A stretch of DNA of 64,000 nucleotides from Aricia agestis (lineage: Eukaryota; Arthropoda; Insecta; Lepidoptera; Lycaenidae), in the NCBI RefSeq assembly GCF_905147365.1, contig NC_056425.1, positions 5,587,501 through 5,651,500 of the forward strand, in the 5' to 3' direction. The notes below the pieces were generated by a model. The model searched no databases and had not been told where the DNA came from. It saw only the letters and a program-made list of their open reading frames with translations. A program made the translations under genes and the position numbers. Shown here one piece after another: positions 20,101 through 31,030 of this stretch (the first letter of the stretch is position 1; each line of letters begins with the position of its first letter).

Positions 20101-21139
20101 ATAGCCCAAGAGATTTTATGACAAGTTCATACATACTATAATGCGAAAAGACTTTTTCCCCAACCTATTATAATAGCTACATGTGACGCTAATAAAAGCG
20201 TGTAAAAATACACGTCGTTAAAAAGCGCAACGCTAAAAAAGTTTTTACTTCAAAATATTGCTAATAATTTATGCTACCTTTCTAACCCAAGAATAGTATG
20301 AGCCAATCATTAATCGGAAATCAGCCGAAATCAACTGGTTAAAGGTAATTCTGTATAGAGTTCAAAGTGTCAGAGACGTCAGTCTTCATTATCAGACCTT
20401 ACTAGATTAACTACCTAAAGGCTGATCTATCTATATTTAGAATACTAAAGGATATAAGCTCTGAAAAGAAAGGGTTTCGAAATGAAAACCTTTTTTGTTC
20501 GAGTTCAGGTTTATCAGTTTTGATTAAGCCAAAACGGTTAGAACTTTGCATTCCTAGCTATAAATAGTTTTGAAAGGTTTTGTTTTGGCAGATATTGTAA
20601 AATTTTTGTCTGTTTCATTTATGTTGATCTGACGTCTTCAAACCAAGTCTGAAGACATTTTGACAGGGTTAACGCATCAATGAAGCTTGGCTTGACTGAG
20701 GCCGAAAACAGCTAGGTTAGAATTGATTAGGTAAAGACTATTAGGACTAGGAGGTACAAGCTTGTCATATAATTTTCAGGACTATTAGGACAATGATTAT
20801 TATTAAGGTATCTTTGAAGTGTTTCACCGCTCTCGATTGTACCACACAAGATATTTCCTTGGCAGATATCTATCTGAGAGAGAGAGGTGTACATTGTTCC
20901 TTTGTCCACAACTTGACCCAATTGCAGCCCAGCCGACGCCGGAAATTAAATTTTTACAAACGTTTCAATAACATTGCTGCCCTTAAATAACTGTTTCTGT
21001 TTGTATATGGATGTTTACTATATTATTATTCAATAATGTTAGTGTTTTTATTAAGATATCGAAAAATTAATTTACAATTGACATTTTTAATGAAAAAAGG
21101 TTCATTTGTGTGTTATTCTCTATTATTAGAATAACTGGA
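20101..21139. other. Intronic DNA
   Basis: GAGGCCGAAAACAGCTAGG at 20698-20716 resembles the tail of the LINE fragment at 33828-34078 and may be a trace of the same family. Nothing else is recognised. Confidence 0.35.
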
Positions 21140-21322
21140 TTATGCCCGCGTCTCCGTTGCGCCAAAATCCGTTTATCGCGCTGGAATCGTACATTTTTCC
21201 GGGATAAAAGTATCCTATATCCTTTTCCGGGACTCGGGAAAATTTCAGCATATCGGTTCAGCAGTTTGCATGTGAAGAGGTAACAGACAGACAGACATTT
21301 TCGCATTTTTAATGTTGGAATG
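21140..21322 (-). repeat. Interspersed repeat family R
   Basis: It contains GCCCGCGTCTCCGTTGCGCC, TTTTTCCGGGATAAAAGTAT and ACAGACAGACAGACATTTTC. Confidence 0.65.
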
Positions 21323-21921
21323 GATGGATAAGATAGTTATAACGATAAAACCGTTAAACTGCTTATGATGTAAAGCAAAGAGCCTCACAAAAATACATTA
21401 GACACTTAATCAGAAAAAGTAGAGTTCTTGAGCAAAACACGAATTTCAGCGCGCAAAGTTGCAAGCAACATTAACTGGTGTATGTTTTAGAACACACATA
21501 ATATCAAGTATTGAACAAACAATATCAATAAATTGGTGCATCGCATTTTCTTCAAGAAAGAGAGAGTTGATTAAACACAAATAGAAAAAGTGTGTGTTAA
21601 ACACAAATAATAAAACAAAAGGATGGAGCGCTGGAATTTTCAGAACACTTTGTCTTATCTCTGCCATTGTATGAAGTGTCGTTGGCTAGGCTTTTAAAAA
21701 GGATTTTAAGGAAACGCCTTTGTTCGTTCTAGACCATGGCCTCATTAACTATCACAGAAAAAGATAAAAGATACCAATTATAGTTCTACAAGAATTCTTA
21801 CGCCGATATAAGAATTGCCGCCTATGATTGCTCAGCAATCATTGCTGTTTCACATCCATAATGTTCCCTGTTTTAATGTCATCCAAGTATAATTTTGCGT
21901 GTGGCCAAATTTTTTTTTTAA
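21323..21921. other. Intronic DNA
   Basis: Nothing recognised. Confidence 0.35.
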
Positions 21922-22156
21922 ATATCTATGGATGCTTCACACCACGTCAGTCTTTCTCCGTGCTAAGTACCTAAAGGACTTGTGTTACAGGTACCAGACA
22001 ACGGAAACATATTTAATACTTTTTTATTATATCATACACATATTTAATATACATCCAGACCCGGGAACATTGAAAACTTTTTGTTCCGTCGGCGGGATTC
22101 GAACCCGCGACCCCCGCTTGAGCTACCAACGCGCTCACCACTGGGCCACAGAGGTT
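21922..22156 (-). mobile_element. tRNA-derived SINE, family B
   Basis: It ends on the right with the tRNA-like head (minus strand CCTCTGTGGCCCAGTGGTGA, GGGTTCGAATCCCGCCGAC). The left end is ATGGATGCTTCACACCACGT. Confidence 0.75.
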
Positions 22157-22172
22157 GTCAAATTGGATCTAG

Positions 22173-22440
22173 GTTCCGAAAAAACCCAGTATTGCCTACT
22201 GACCAGTGTTCAAGACGTCGCATTTTCGACGCCATATTCTCATACTGACCAGTGTTCAAGACGTCGTATTTTCGACGCCATGTTGTGCTGTCATTGGTGA
22301 GACAATGACTGTTTCATTTGGATCCTAACAAAATCATATACGTCAATGTTCTGGCGTATATTTCGGAACAAATCACCATGGTATCTCTATATCTCTAGAC
22401 GTCAAAAACACTGGTCAGTTTACTGGGTTATATTCGGAAC
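22173..22440. mobile_element. TIR element with internal 38-bp tandem repeat
   Basis: GTTCCGAAAAAACCCAGTAT on the left pairs imperfectly with ATAACCCAGTAAACTGACCA, the inverse of the right end. The segment ACTGACCAGTGTTCAAGACG to GACGCCAT occurs at 22198-22235 and 22244-22281 with one difference. Confidence 0.6.
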
Positions 22441-23026
22441 ACACCATAAGAATTATTGATATCATTTTGAGTCACATCTGTTTCCACATGACGATGTCAT
22501 CCTCGCGCCAAAACATTATTGTACTGTAAATCGTGCTCATTTTCTAAAAGCTTACATCAATACCAATCTAAAATATCAATTTCTCAAATGGAGAAAAAAA
22601 AACAATCCGAGGCGGAAAAATTTTTCGTGGAGTCATTTAGATCATAAATTGACAAGGGTACATTTTGAGTTCATTCCATTCAAGCGGAGGATCTCTACTG
22701 GTGGCTCCTGGCACCATGTTTGGTCCTTCTAATGGTGGATCACATTACACTGGTCGAAGGATGGGATTTTCTCGATTCATTTGTTATTTCAAGACCGCAA
22801 AGTGATCAATTCGCTAGTGGGGTATGGGTATTGTGGACCGAGCCATTGTGTTTTTTGCGCTGACGAAGCGTTTCCCATCCGACAGAGTACATTGTGCTTA
22901 TTACTTGTACTTTTGTCATTAGTACGCACTTTCATGGCAAATGGATTTATGTTGGTACTTGGTAGAATCAAAACAATGATATAGACTAAGCTACTGATGC
23001 CTGGTTTCTGAGATCTTTTAATAGTA
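22441..23026. other. Unassigned DNA, slightly GC-richer
   Basis: No gene or repeat copy was matched. CTGGTGGCTCCTGGCACC at 22697-22714 is the most distinctive motif. Confidence 0.3.
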
Positions 23027-23214
23027 GTTGGAACGAAGTTCCATATCGCGCGTTCGAATTAAAGGGGGCTGGATAGAACGATATTTGACGCCGAGACTTT
23101 TTTATAGTATTCCTGGGGGTCAATTTATGGCGTTTTTTTTAATATTTTTTTAAGTGTATATGTATACAGGTTTTTTGAACATAAGAAATAACTTCGTTCC
23201 ATTCGGGTGCCCCT
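23027..23214. mobile_element. Possible TIR element (GGAACGAAGTT)
   Basis: GTTGGAACGAAGTTCCATAT on the left and AACTTCGTTCCATTC on the right are inverted. The interior is T-rich. Confidence 0.4.
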
Positions 23215-23257
23215 TAACATCTCTTAAGTTTTTTATCTCCCCACTACTAGCACCGTT

Positions 23258-23333
23258 GATTGGTCAACTTTTTGGCGTTAGCCATTCAAAAGAATATGTA
23301 GGGAATAGATAAAGTCCTGCCAAAAAACCAGAA
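23258..23333. repeat. Short hairpin repeat (TTTTTGGCGTTAGCC)
   Basis: TTGGTCAACTTTTTGGCGTT near its left end and CCTGCCAAAAAACCAG at its right end match 58858-58937. TTTTTGGC and GCCAAAAAA can pair. Confidence 0.45.
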
Positions 23334-23489
23334 ACTAGGCTTTAGTTATTATTACTTGGAGTTCAAGAACCACAATCTGCTAGATTGTTGTTCGCTCAGC
23401 CAAAATTATGAATTAGATCCGCAGTGTTGATTTTTTGGTATCTTTGGTGGGGGAGAAGTAAGTGTTGCAAGTGCACGCGCATTTAGTCG

Positions 23490-23816
23490 TTTTTTTTTAT
23501 GAAATAAGGGAGCAAACGAGCAAACGGGTCACCTGATGGAAAGCAACTTCCGTCGCCCATGGACACTAGCAGCATTAGAAGAGCTGCAGGTGCGTTGCCG
23601 GCTTTTTAAGAGGGAATAGGGTAATAGGGGAGGGTAGGGATGGGAAGGAATTAGGGGAGGTTAGGGAAGGGAATAGGGTAGGGGATTGGGCCTCCGGTGA
23701 ACTCACTCACTCAGCGAAACACAGCGCAAGCGTTGTTTCACGCCGGTTTTCTGTGAGCCCGTGGTATTTCTCCAGTCGAGCCGGCCCATTCATGCCGAAG
23801 CATGGCTCTCCCACGT
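23490..23816 (-). mobile_element. SINE-like family A, full length
   Basis: The T-run is at 23490-23498 and the element ends at ...GGCTCTCCCACGT. All landmarks are present. Confidence 0.75.
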
Positions 23817-24524
23817 CATCGTCACGTCATATGAGCCGTTGTGCCCTCCCAAGCGACCTTAAAATTGGATAGTGCGCAGTTAATTCTAAGGAAGTAGCTT
23901 ACAATAATGAAAAAATAGGTCGCAAAATGAAAACGGTCTAAAATCTAAATTGATTTAGATCTAGAATTTTATTGAGACCTATTTGCAATGTCAGTCTTGA
24001 TCATAATTTGTTTTATGAGTCTTTTTGTCGCCAATAAATTACACCCACTCGTGGTGGTGGGAGTGGGAACGATCTACAAAGTGGCGCTTCACCCACCTAT
24101 GTAGACCGCAGGGAAAGGATTTTGGAAGAGACGGAGGTAAGCATTCAATGTTTTGCATGTAGGAGTTAAATAAACGGGGGCGCTACAATTTTTAAGAGAG
24201 AGAAACTATCATCTCAATATGTTGATAATAATAATTATTATGTTATCAATATATTTAGACGATATAATATAATTAATAGGTGGATAACAAAATCAACCTA
24301 TTTAGACCATAGAGTTTTCCTAAATAGTTTTCTTGCATAATGTATAGTGAACACCATAATTTTTCCCTCTTTCAAGAAACCATGAGGTACCTATCAGGTT
24401 AAAAGGTAACGGGATTCTTGTCCGTTTACAATTTTTCAATATCGACTTATAATGTACTTGGTAGTAATATTTTGAAACCAATTAAAAGAACTATATCTGA
24501 AAACCACAGGTATTTAGACATTAA
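23817..24524. other. Intronic DNA
   Basis: GAGACGGAGGTAAGC at 24127-24141 contains a splice-donor-like GAG|GTAAGC, but no coding frame leads into it. Nothing else is recognised. Confidence 0.3.
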
Positions 24525-24662
24525 GGGCCTGTTTCACCACTTTCTGATAAAGTGCCGAATAAGCTATTCACAACTTTTTTGATAGATTCTCCATACTCGA
24601 TCTGTCAAGTTAATTGGTAGATAACCTATTCGTCAGTTATCAGGAAGTGGTGAAAAAGGCCC
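24525..24662. mobile_element. MITE (GGGCCTGTTTCACCACTT), second copy, TAA duplication
   Basis: It starts GGGCCTGTTTCACCACTT and ends AAGTGGTGAAAAAGGCCC. TAA lies at 24522-24524 and 24663-24665. It is more diverged internally than 7668-7805. Confidence 0.7.
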
Positions 24663-27109
24663 TAATTATTCTATTGGGTAATATACTTCCCTTAATATCA
24701 TTCCAAGCAGCGTATGTATGACCAGTTTGATACTATCATTCTGATTAGTATAACGTATCAGTTTGACAAATGATTAGCCAAACTCAGAAATAATAGTTAA
24801 CCTGTATCGATCATAAGTCGATGACCGAGCGTGGCCATTAATATCCCGATGCAATTGTTGTGTTAGCAAACAATACGGGGCCAATCAGGCCAGCCCGACT
24901 GCACGGGTAATGAAGACTCACTTAAGCCGTTTAAGGGTTATCGTGACCTTTTTTTGAGCAATAGTACTTGATGTCGGAATTTGCAACTAACGATTCAACT
25001 ATGAACTATTATCAGATCAGAACTACGAACTACCAGATATCATACACATAGATGTCCTGTGATTCCTAAGAATCTTTATTTATTCCATCAAAATTGGTCC
25101 TACGGTACTCAAAGTAGCCCCATACGTGTTTGGGCGTGATGAAGTAACAGACCTAGAGACAGACAGACCCACTTTCACATTTATAATATTGTTATCACCA
25201 CCCATTATACCATCGTTATACCATCAAGACGCCATATTTAACCATAACCATAGAGCTCGACAAGGTTTTAAATGTACGTGGCGCAAAAAGGAACTAACGC
25301 TGTTATTTTTGACAGTTCTCCTTTACCAGCAGCGCCCCCGCCCACGTTCATTTATAATCTTGTTGGACCAGATGTCATCTGTCAATTTCTCCGGTCAAAG
25401 TTAAGGTTAAATTTAGCTGTAACTATAACCAAAACTTTAACTTTAACCACGCCTCTGGTGCAACCCACCCTTAGTAACTAGTATGGGTGAATGGACATAA
25501 TAGTAGGCCACTTGAAATTCCAACAAACTCGAGTGATAGTGATGTTCATCGCAAAATTTATCGGTAAAATATTATTATAAAAACCACTAGAAAAACTCCA
25601 AGTCGTGGTAGTTTTATATCGTTTCATCGCTTCGCCATCATGTGCCAAACATCTGGCGTTGGTTTTTTATCCCTCTCCCTATGATCGTTCATGTGGGAAT
25701 TAGATCCGGATACTGATTTTGAACCTTAACACTGCAGCATAGGGTATATTTTTGAATGGACAAGCTCAGCTACTGTTATGCTTACAAATTAATAGGTTGA
25801 TGGCTATTACTTAATTTAAGAGATTCTTTAGTTTTTAATTAATTAAAGTTTAAAAGAAATCAAAGTAAATCTTTCGTCTTGATCTATGGAAGTCGACAGT
25901 ATATATTATGTCTATGATGGAAGTCATAGTATATATTATGTCTATGATGGAAGTAGATTTAATTAATTTTCACTATCTTTTGAATTAATCTGTTTCTTAA
26001 ATTACTACAAGTTCAATCAATGGTAACAATTTTGAACCGAATGAAAAACGAAAACATCTGACTTGATGTAGAAAGTGTATTTTATCCCACTGCATCGTGC
26101 ACATTGCTGAGATGATGAAATATGCCGTTAGGGTTAGCAAGATTAACCACCAATTACTTTTGAACCAAAGCGTTTTCAAACGAATACATTTTTGGAATAG
26201 TCTGGAAGGCTTCAGGCAATGCAAGATTTTGTGAGACGACTAGCAAGACTAATACCTTTTTAGCCGACTTCCGAAAAAGGAGAAGGTTCTATTTGCTTTT
26301 ATTAAATAGGGTCGAAAAGAACATTGGCAGTGTAATTTTGTATCTTAGCACAGAATGCAACAGGCGATATCTGTACAGTATCTATCAGAAATAAGTAATT
26401 TATTAAAGTAATAAATACGAAATTGCTGCAGGCGCGGCTGTATTAATTATGAAAATATCAAACCTAGAAATTATAAACATACCACAATTTTTAAGTTTAG
26501 TTACAGTAATAACAAAATAATTTCGTGTTGCGGTAGCACGGCTTACTACCCGGGTTATAATTAACAATCTGCTAATGGTTCGTTTTACGGCGTAAATGGG
26601 TCAAAACTCAAAACAAAAATTGTTATGAATTACTACGAGGGTGAACGTATGTTAGTCTACGCGGTGTTTTGATGATAATATATTATTTTGTTAAGATACC
26701 TTCATTATGACCATCAGACTCTGATGAGTGATGAAAAATATGATGCTTATTGAAATCGGATGGTTTAAGAACTTCAAAAAATAATGGAGTATGAAGTATC
26801 TAACATAATATTATAACTACTGAACTATAATAATATGTAACCCCTAAACCGTACATTTGTCTACTTTTCTAGTGTCTAATCTATTATATTTGTGTTATAT
26901 AATAGAGTCACTAACAAAATGAATAGTTATGAATAAACTCATTTTGGTATAACCAAGTTTAAGTATTAGTTTACAATATCAGTAATTTTGATTTGAGATT
27001 TGAGATTAAGGTAATTAAGGTGTATTATTTGTTAATGTTAATAAAATTTATTTCGGAATAAATTCGCATCCGCAACCGAAATTTGACACCGATAATAATA
27101 TGAGATATC
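24663..27109. other. Intronic DNA
   Basis: It holds a family R scrap at 25098-25192 (GAGACAGACAGACCCACTTT). A roughly 29-bp unit containing AGTATATATTATGTCTATGA is duplicated in tandem at 25898-25955. There is an AGCCGACTTCCGAAAAAGGA scrap at 26262. No gene is recognised. Confidence 0.4.
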
Positions 27110-27526
27110 ATGTCCGTAATTATAGTGGATCATATCAAATATAACAGAACGACAAAGGTTATTACGAGTGCGGTTCCCGGGGGAGACGTGGCCAGAGCAA
27201 TTAGGGAACATGTAATAAAACCGTTATGGGGCCAAAATATGGTAAAAATATTCGAATATTCTAGTGTCGGATTACGATTGGGGACTGGAGTGGCCATTTT
27301 GTTTTCGGTATGGAATAAGATTCTTTTCGGTATGAAGCTGGATCGACCGGAAAATATTAAGTTCTTAAAGAAACTACTAGTAAGTATGTTTCGCCAAATA
27401 TACCTAGGCAGTCAGTGTCAAGGTTTAAAAGTAAGGCAACGCACTTGTAACTCATCTGGGTGTCTAGAATATAATCATCTACCGCGCTATATTTTAACCA
27501 TAAAGTTAATATACCTAGCGGAATAG
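27110..27526 (+). CDS. Unidentified 138-codon open frame, doubtful
   Basis: An ATG-started frame of 138 codons runs into the CATAAAGT element at 27499, which supplies its last nine codons and stop. The first 100 residues have mixed composition with GGDVARAIREHVIKPLW and GRLGTGVAILFSVWNK-like stretches; the latter is hydrophobic. I recognise no domain and see no splice sites that would make it an exon. It may be a remnant of a transposon-encoded protein or chance. It lies antisense to the presumed host gene. Confidence 0.15.
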   Translation: MSVIIVDHIKYNRTTKVITSAVPGGDVARAIREHVIKPLWGQNMVKIFEYSSVGLRLGTGVAILFSVWNKILFGMKLDRPENIKFLKKLLVSMFRQIYLGSQCQGLKVRQRTCNSSGCLEYNHLPRYILTIKLIYLAE

Positions 27527-27844
27527 AGAAACAAAGGCCTGAGCAAGCGAGATGTCACTATCAGTAACACTGCGTGGTAAAAAGAGACATGTGATACATG
27601 ACAGCATAACTCTTTTTTTGACGTCCAGTCGGCACTTATCGGCATGTTGACAATTTAAGTTGACAAATTTAAAACAATTTAAATGACAGTTGACAAATAA
27701 ATCATAGAATATTCAATCATGCTTGTGTAAGTGTATACGTACATATATTTTTACACACAGATTTAAACCAATTTCGGTTTCGTTTGACAGCTCGAGATTG
27801 TTGCTCTATGCTCTCCGCTAGGTATATTAATTATTAACTTTATG
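27499..27844. mobile_element. TIR element (CATAAAGT family), uninterrupted copy
   Basis: It begins CATAAAGTTAATATACCTAG and ends ...TAATTATTAACTTTATG. The exact 8-bp duplication ATTTTAAC lies at 27491-27498 and 27845-27852. It is a 346-bp non-coding unit that shows what the 2560-3270 copy looked like before the nested insertion. Confidence 0.75.
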
Positions 27845-27852
27845 ATTTTAAC

Positions 27853-28301
27853 TAACATTACTTAATATTAAAATTTTTGTCAACTGTCAAATTCATACGG
27901 ATACTTGTCACAGTCCACAGAACTTGACAGAAAAGTACATAATGTTTTGTTCATGGGTCGAAATCTCGTACTTTGAATTTTGAAACACGAAAATTTGACC
28001 TTTCCTTTAGCTTTGTCGTATACCATAAAATGCGCGCGTAAAACAAGTGCACTCACGCCTCTCTTGACTCCTACCCTATATGGGTGAATGACCGACACGA
28101 CCTAAAAGAGACGCAACATCGATTTTACTTAAAAAAACAGCGTTGACCCAACTTGCGATAAACTCTGTGTATACGTTAACTCAAACAAAATATGCAACTA
28201 ATTATTTGTTTTATTATCATATAGGTTTAAAAATCTCAGTAATATTAGCTATAATATCGGGCTTACATGAATCCAATCCAATGATCGCTTACAGCGCTGC
28301 A
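27853..28301. other. Intronic DNA
   Basis: Nothing recognised. Confidence 0.35.
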
Positions 28302-28490
28302 TTTTTTTTAAGAAATAAAGGGGCAAACGAGCAAACGGGTCACCTGATGGAAAGCAACTTCCGTCGCCCATGGACACTCGCAGCATCAGAAGGTGCGTTG
28401 TCGGCCTTTTATGAGGGAATAGGGTAATAGGGGAGGGTAGGGAAGGGAATAGGGGAGGGTAGGGAAGGGAATAGGGAAGGGAAGGGAAAA
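28302..28490 (-). mobile_element. SINE-like family A, 5'-truncated
   Basis: It retains the T-run, GGGTCACCTGATGGAAAGCA and the expanded GGGAAGGGAATAGGGGAGGG tract, then stops. Confidence 0.7.
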
Positions 28491-29814
28491 GTATTACTAC
28501 TGGAATAATGTATATGGGCACTGGAAATTGTAATGCAATTCTGTGCATTCCAGTGCAATCCAGCGCTGGATTTGGTCACCGGATTGGAATAAATATAAGC
28601 CGTCCATAATATAAATGGGAAAGTCTTGTCTTTCTATCCGTCTTATTAGACTTCGAGTCTTGATAACTTATTACTTAGAAAAAACTGCAATGTAATTTGG
28701 ACGAAATCAACCTATCTAGTTTAGTTATACTTTAGGTACTCTACCTTAAAGTTTTACTTAACTAGGGGTAAATTTTAACTAAGTAATACGACGTAAGTTA
28801 ATTGTGAATCGTCTGTGCTTGAATACACTGAGTTAATGGAAGATGTAAGCGGATGAACAAGATTATAAGTGACATTTTGTGAGATACGGACATTTACTCA
28901 TTTTTTCCCTTATAATTTAAACAAAACTTGAAAATTATCTACTTCATCACCTGGCTAATACGAGCATATCTGGCTACACATAAAATGCAGTTTTATTTTT
29001 TTATTTCAAACCATTTTTACGGCCCTAAAACATCAACTTATGCAAAAAAAACGGCAACTTTTTTACTGTTAGTTGTTACTTATCGTGTCCTTCCACTCGC
29101 GTCTTCAATTATGAATCAATTGTGCTTGAATATTAATTGTTTTCTTTGATAGATACACCAGGTGGCTTGCAGGTGCCAGCCTTGACTTTTTAACCGACTT
29201 CCAAAAAACGAGGAGATTATAATTATTATATTCGGCTGTGGATATTTTTTTTTATTTCTCTCTTTTGTTCTACACCGAGGTCGTGTAACGTGTTATCGAA
29301 AACTAGTATGAAAAATATTTGGGAGATTTCAAACTTCAACTTTTTGTTCCGTAGGTGGAATTAGAACCTGCGACCCACGGCTTGAAACCTCACACACAAC
29401 CATTGAGAACAGAAAATGCATAAAACTGAAAACAGAAATCTAGGATATCTTCTGAAAAAAAATGTATTTCTCAGATTCCTCGATCGAATTAAAAATAATG
29501 AAAATATTATACTAGCAGTATAGTCGTATAATAAAAGAGCTAGCTTGCAGTAGTGGTCAGTGTAGTCAAAGAGCCAGCGTGTCAAAGCTTTACCACGTTA
29601 TTGTTGGCGCTACAAAATTTAGCGTACCAAAGACTCGGAACCGGCGCTTAATTTTCTTTGCAAACTTACTTAAACGGGACTGTAAAGTTAAGGATTTAGT
29701 TAAAAATAACTCAGTTAAGGTTCAGCCTGAACTAAGTTGGTTCATCATTATCAAAACGATATTATTCAGTTCAGAGTTTTTTCGGGTTACGATATTATAG
29801 GTTTAAAACTTAAT
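28491..29814. other. Intronic DNA with one SINE scrap
   Basis: A family B head fragment lies at 29341-29410 (minus strand, GGGTCGCAGGTTCTAATTCC). An AACCGACTTCC scrap lies at 29191. No gene is recognised. Confidence 0.4.
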
Positions 29815-29930
29815 CGGTCTTACCACAAAAGATTAAACATCTGTTAAACAGTTGTTTTGAGACCATTTTGTACTGAATTTTTCTCTAATCAACTGTTCAA
29901 CGGGTGTTTAAATCTTTTGTAGTAAGACCG
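29815..29930. mobile_element. Inverted-repeat MITE (CGGTCTTACCACAAAAG)
   Basis: CGGTCTTACCACAAAAGATT on the left and AATCTTTTGTAGTAAGACCG on the right are inverses with one mismatch. Inner arms AACAGTTG / CAACTGTT also pair. It is 116 bp long. Confidence 0.7.
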
Positions 29931-30220
29931 AATATGTTTTGTTGTAGCAAGCAGGGAAGATCGTTTGCAATACATGGTATATTAACTTCACTTGTAAATG
30001 TAATAAAAATCGGTAAAAGTTACTACCACAAATACCTATATTTTTGTGTAATAAAATCAACTGCACACTAATTTCTTCTTTTGTATCTATACAGGCACTA
30101 AGTTCCTTACTAATAAAAAGGTTACACACATGACATACAGTTTCCCCTTACTAGTAAAAATATTTGGTCCGCTTTCTTCGTCTGTGAATTGTCATATTGT
30201 GGCTACTATAATATATATAT
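29931..30220. other. Intronic DNA
   Basis: Nothing recognised. Confidence 0.35.
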
Positions 30221-30478
30221 TTTTTTTATGAAATAAGGGGGCAAACGAGCAAACGGGTCACCTGATGGAAAGCAACTTCCGTCGCCCATGGACACTCGCA
30301 GCATCAGAAGAGCTGCATGTGCGTTGCCGGCCTTTTAAGAGGGAATAGTGTAATAGGGGAGGGTAGGGAAGGGAAGAGAATAGGGGAGGGTAGGAAAGGG
30401 AATAGGGTAGGGGATTGGGTTTCCGGTAAACTCACTCACTCGGCGAAACACAGCGCAAGCGCTGTTTCACGCCGGTTT
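30221..30478 (-). mobile_element. SINE-like family A, 5'-truncated
   Basis: From the T-run to GCTGTTTCACGCCGGTTT. The final 60 bp or so of the full element are missing. Confidence 0.7.
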
Positions 30479-30602
30479 AATTATAATTCATTTATAATAA
30501 TACTTATATATATTATAATAAACAATATTTCAGACTTGTTTTATTCGCTGTGTAATTATTTCAATAACTAACGGGGCACATAGTAGACATTTTACAAAAT
30601 AA

Positions 30603-31030
30603 TCGGCCAAGTGCAAGTCGGACTCGCGCACGAAGGGTTCCGTACCGTTAAAGAGAAAAAAATTGTGTTTTTTGTATGGGAGCCCCCCTTAAATATTTGT
30701 TTTATTTTAATTTTATTATTAAATATTAAAGTTCGAATATAATTAAATATTTTATGAATATATCAAGTGCCTATCTGTTGCCATTATGGATTACGAGCAA
30801 AAAAAGCCAAAAAAAATCACGTTTATTGTATGGGAGCCCCCCTTAAATATTAACTTTATTATATTTTCAGTATTCGTTGTTGTAGCGGCAACTAATATAC
30901 ACAATCTGTGAAAATTTTAGAAGTCTAGCTATAGCCGTTCTTGAGTTACAGCCTGGAGACAGACAGACGGACAGACAACGAAGTCTTAGTAATAAGGTCC
31001 CGTTTTTACCCTTTGGGTACGGAACCCTAA
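30603..31030 (+). mobile_element. Repeat family E with inverted GGGTTCCGTACC ends
   Basis: CGGCCAAGTGCAAGTCGGAC leads into AGGGTTCCGTACCG near 30634. The right end is GGGTACGGAACCCT. The two motifs are inverses, giving a TIR-like structure of about 395 bp. TATGGGAGCCCCCCTTAAAT occurs twice inside. A related copy is at 45410-45846. The family is common in Lepidoptera; its parent transposon is not evident here. Confidence 0.65.

Noticed and set aside
24127..24141. Host splice donor GAG|GTAAGC
   Set aside because: No open coding frame or family-like peptide precedes it.
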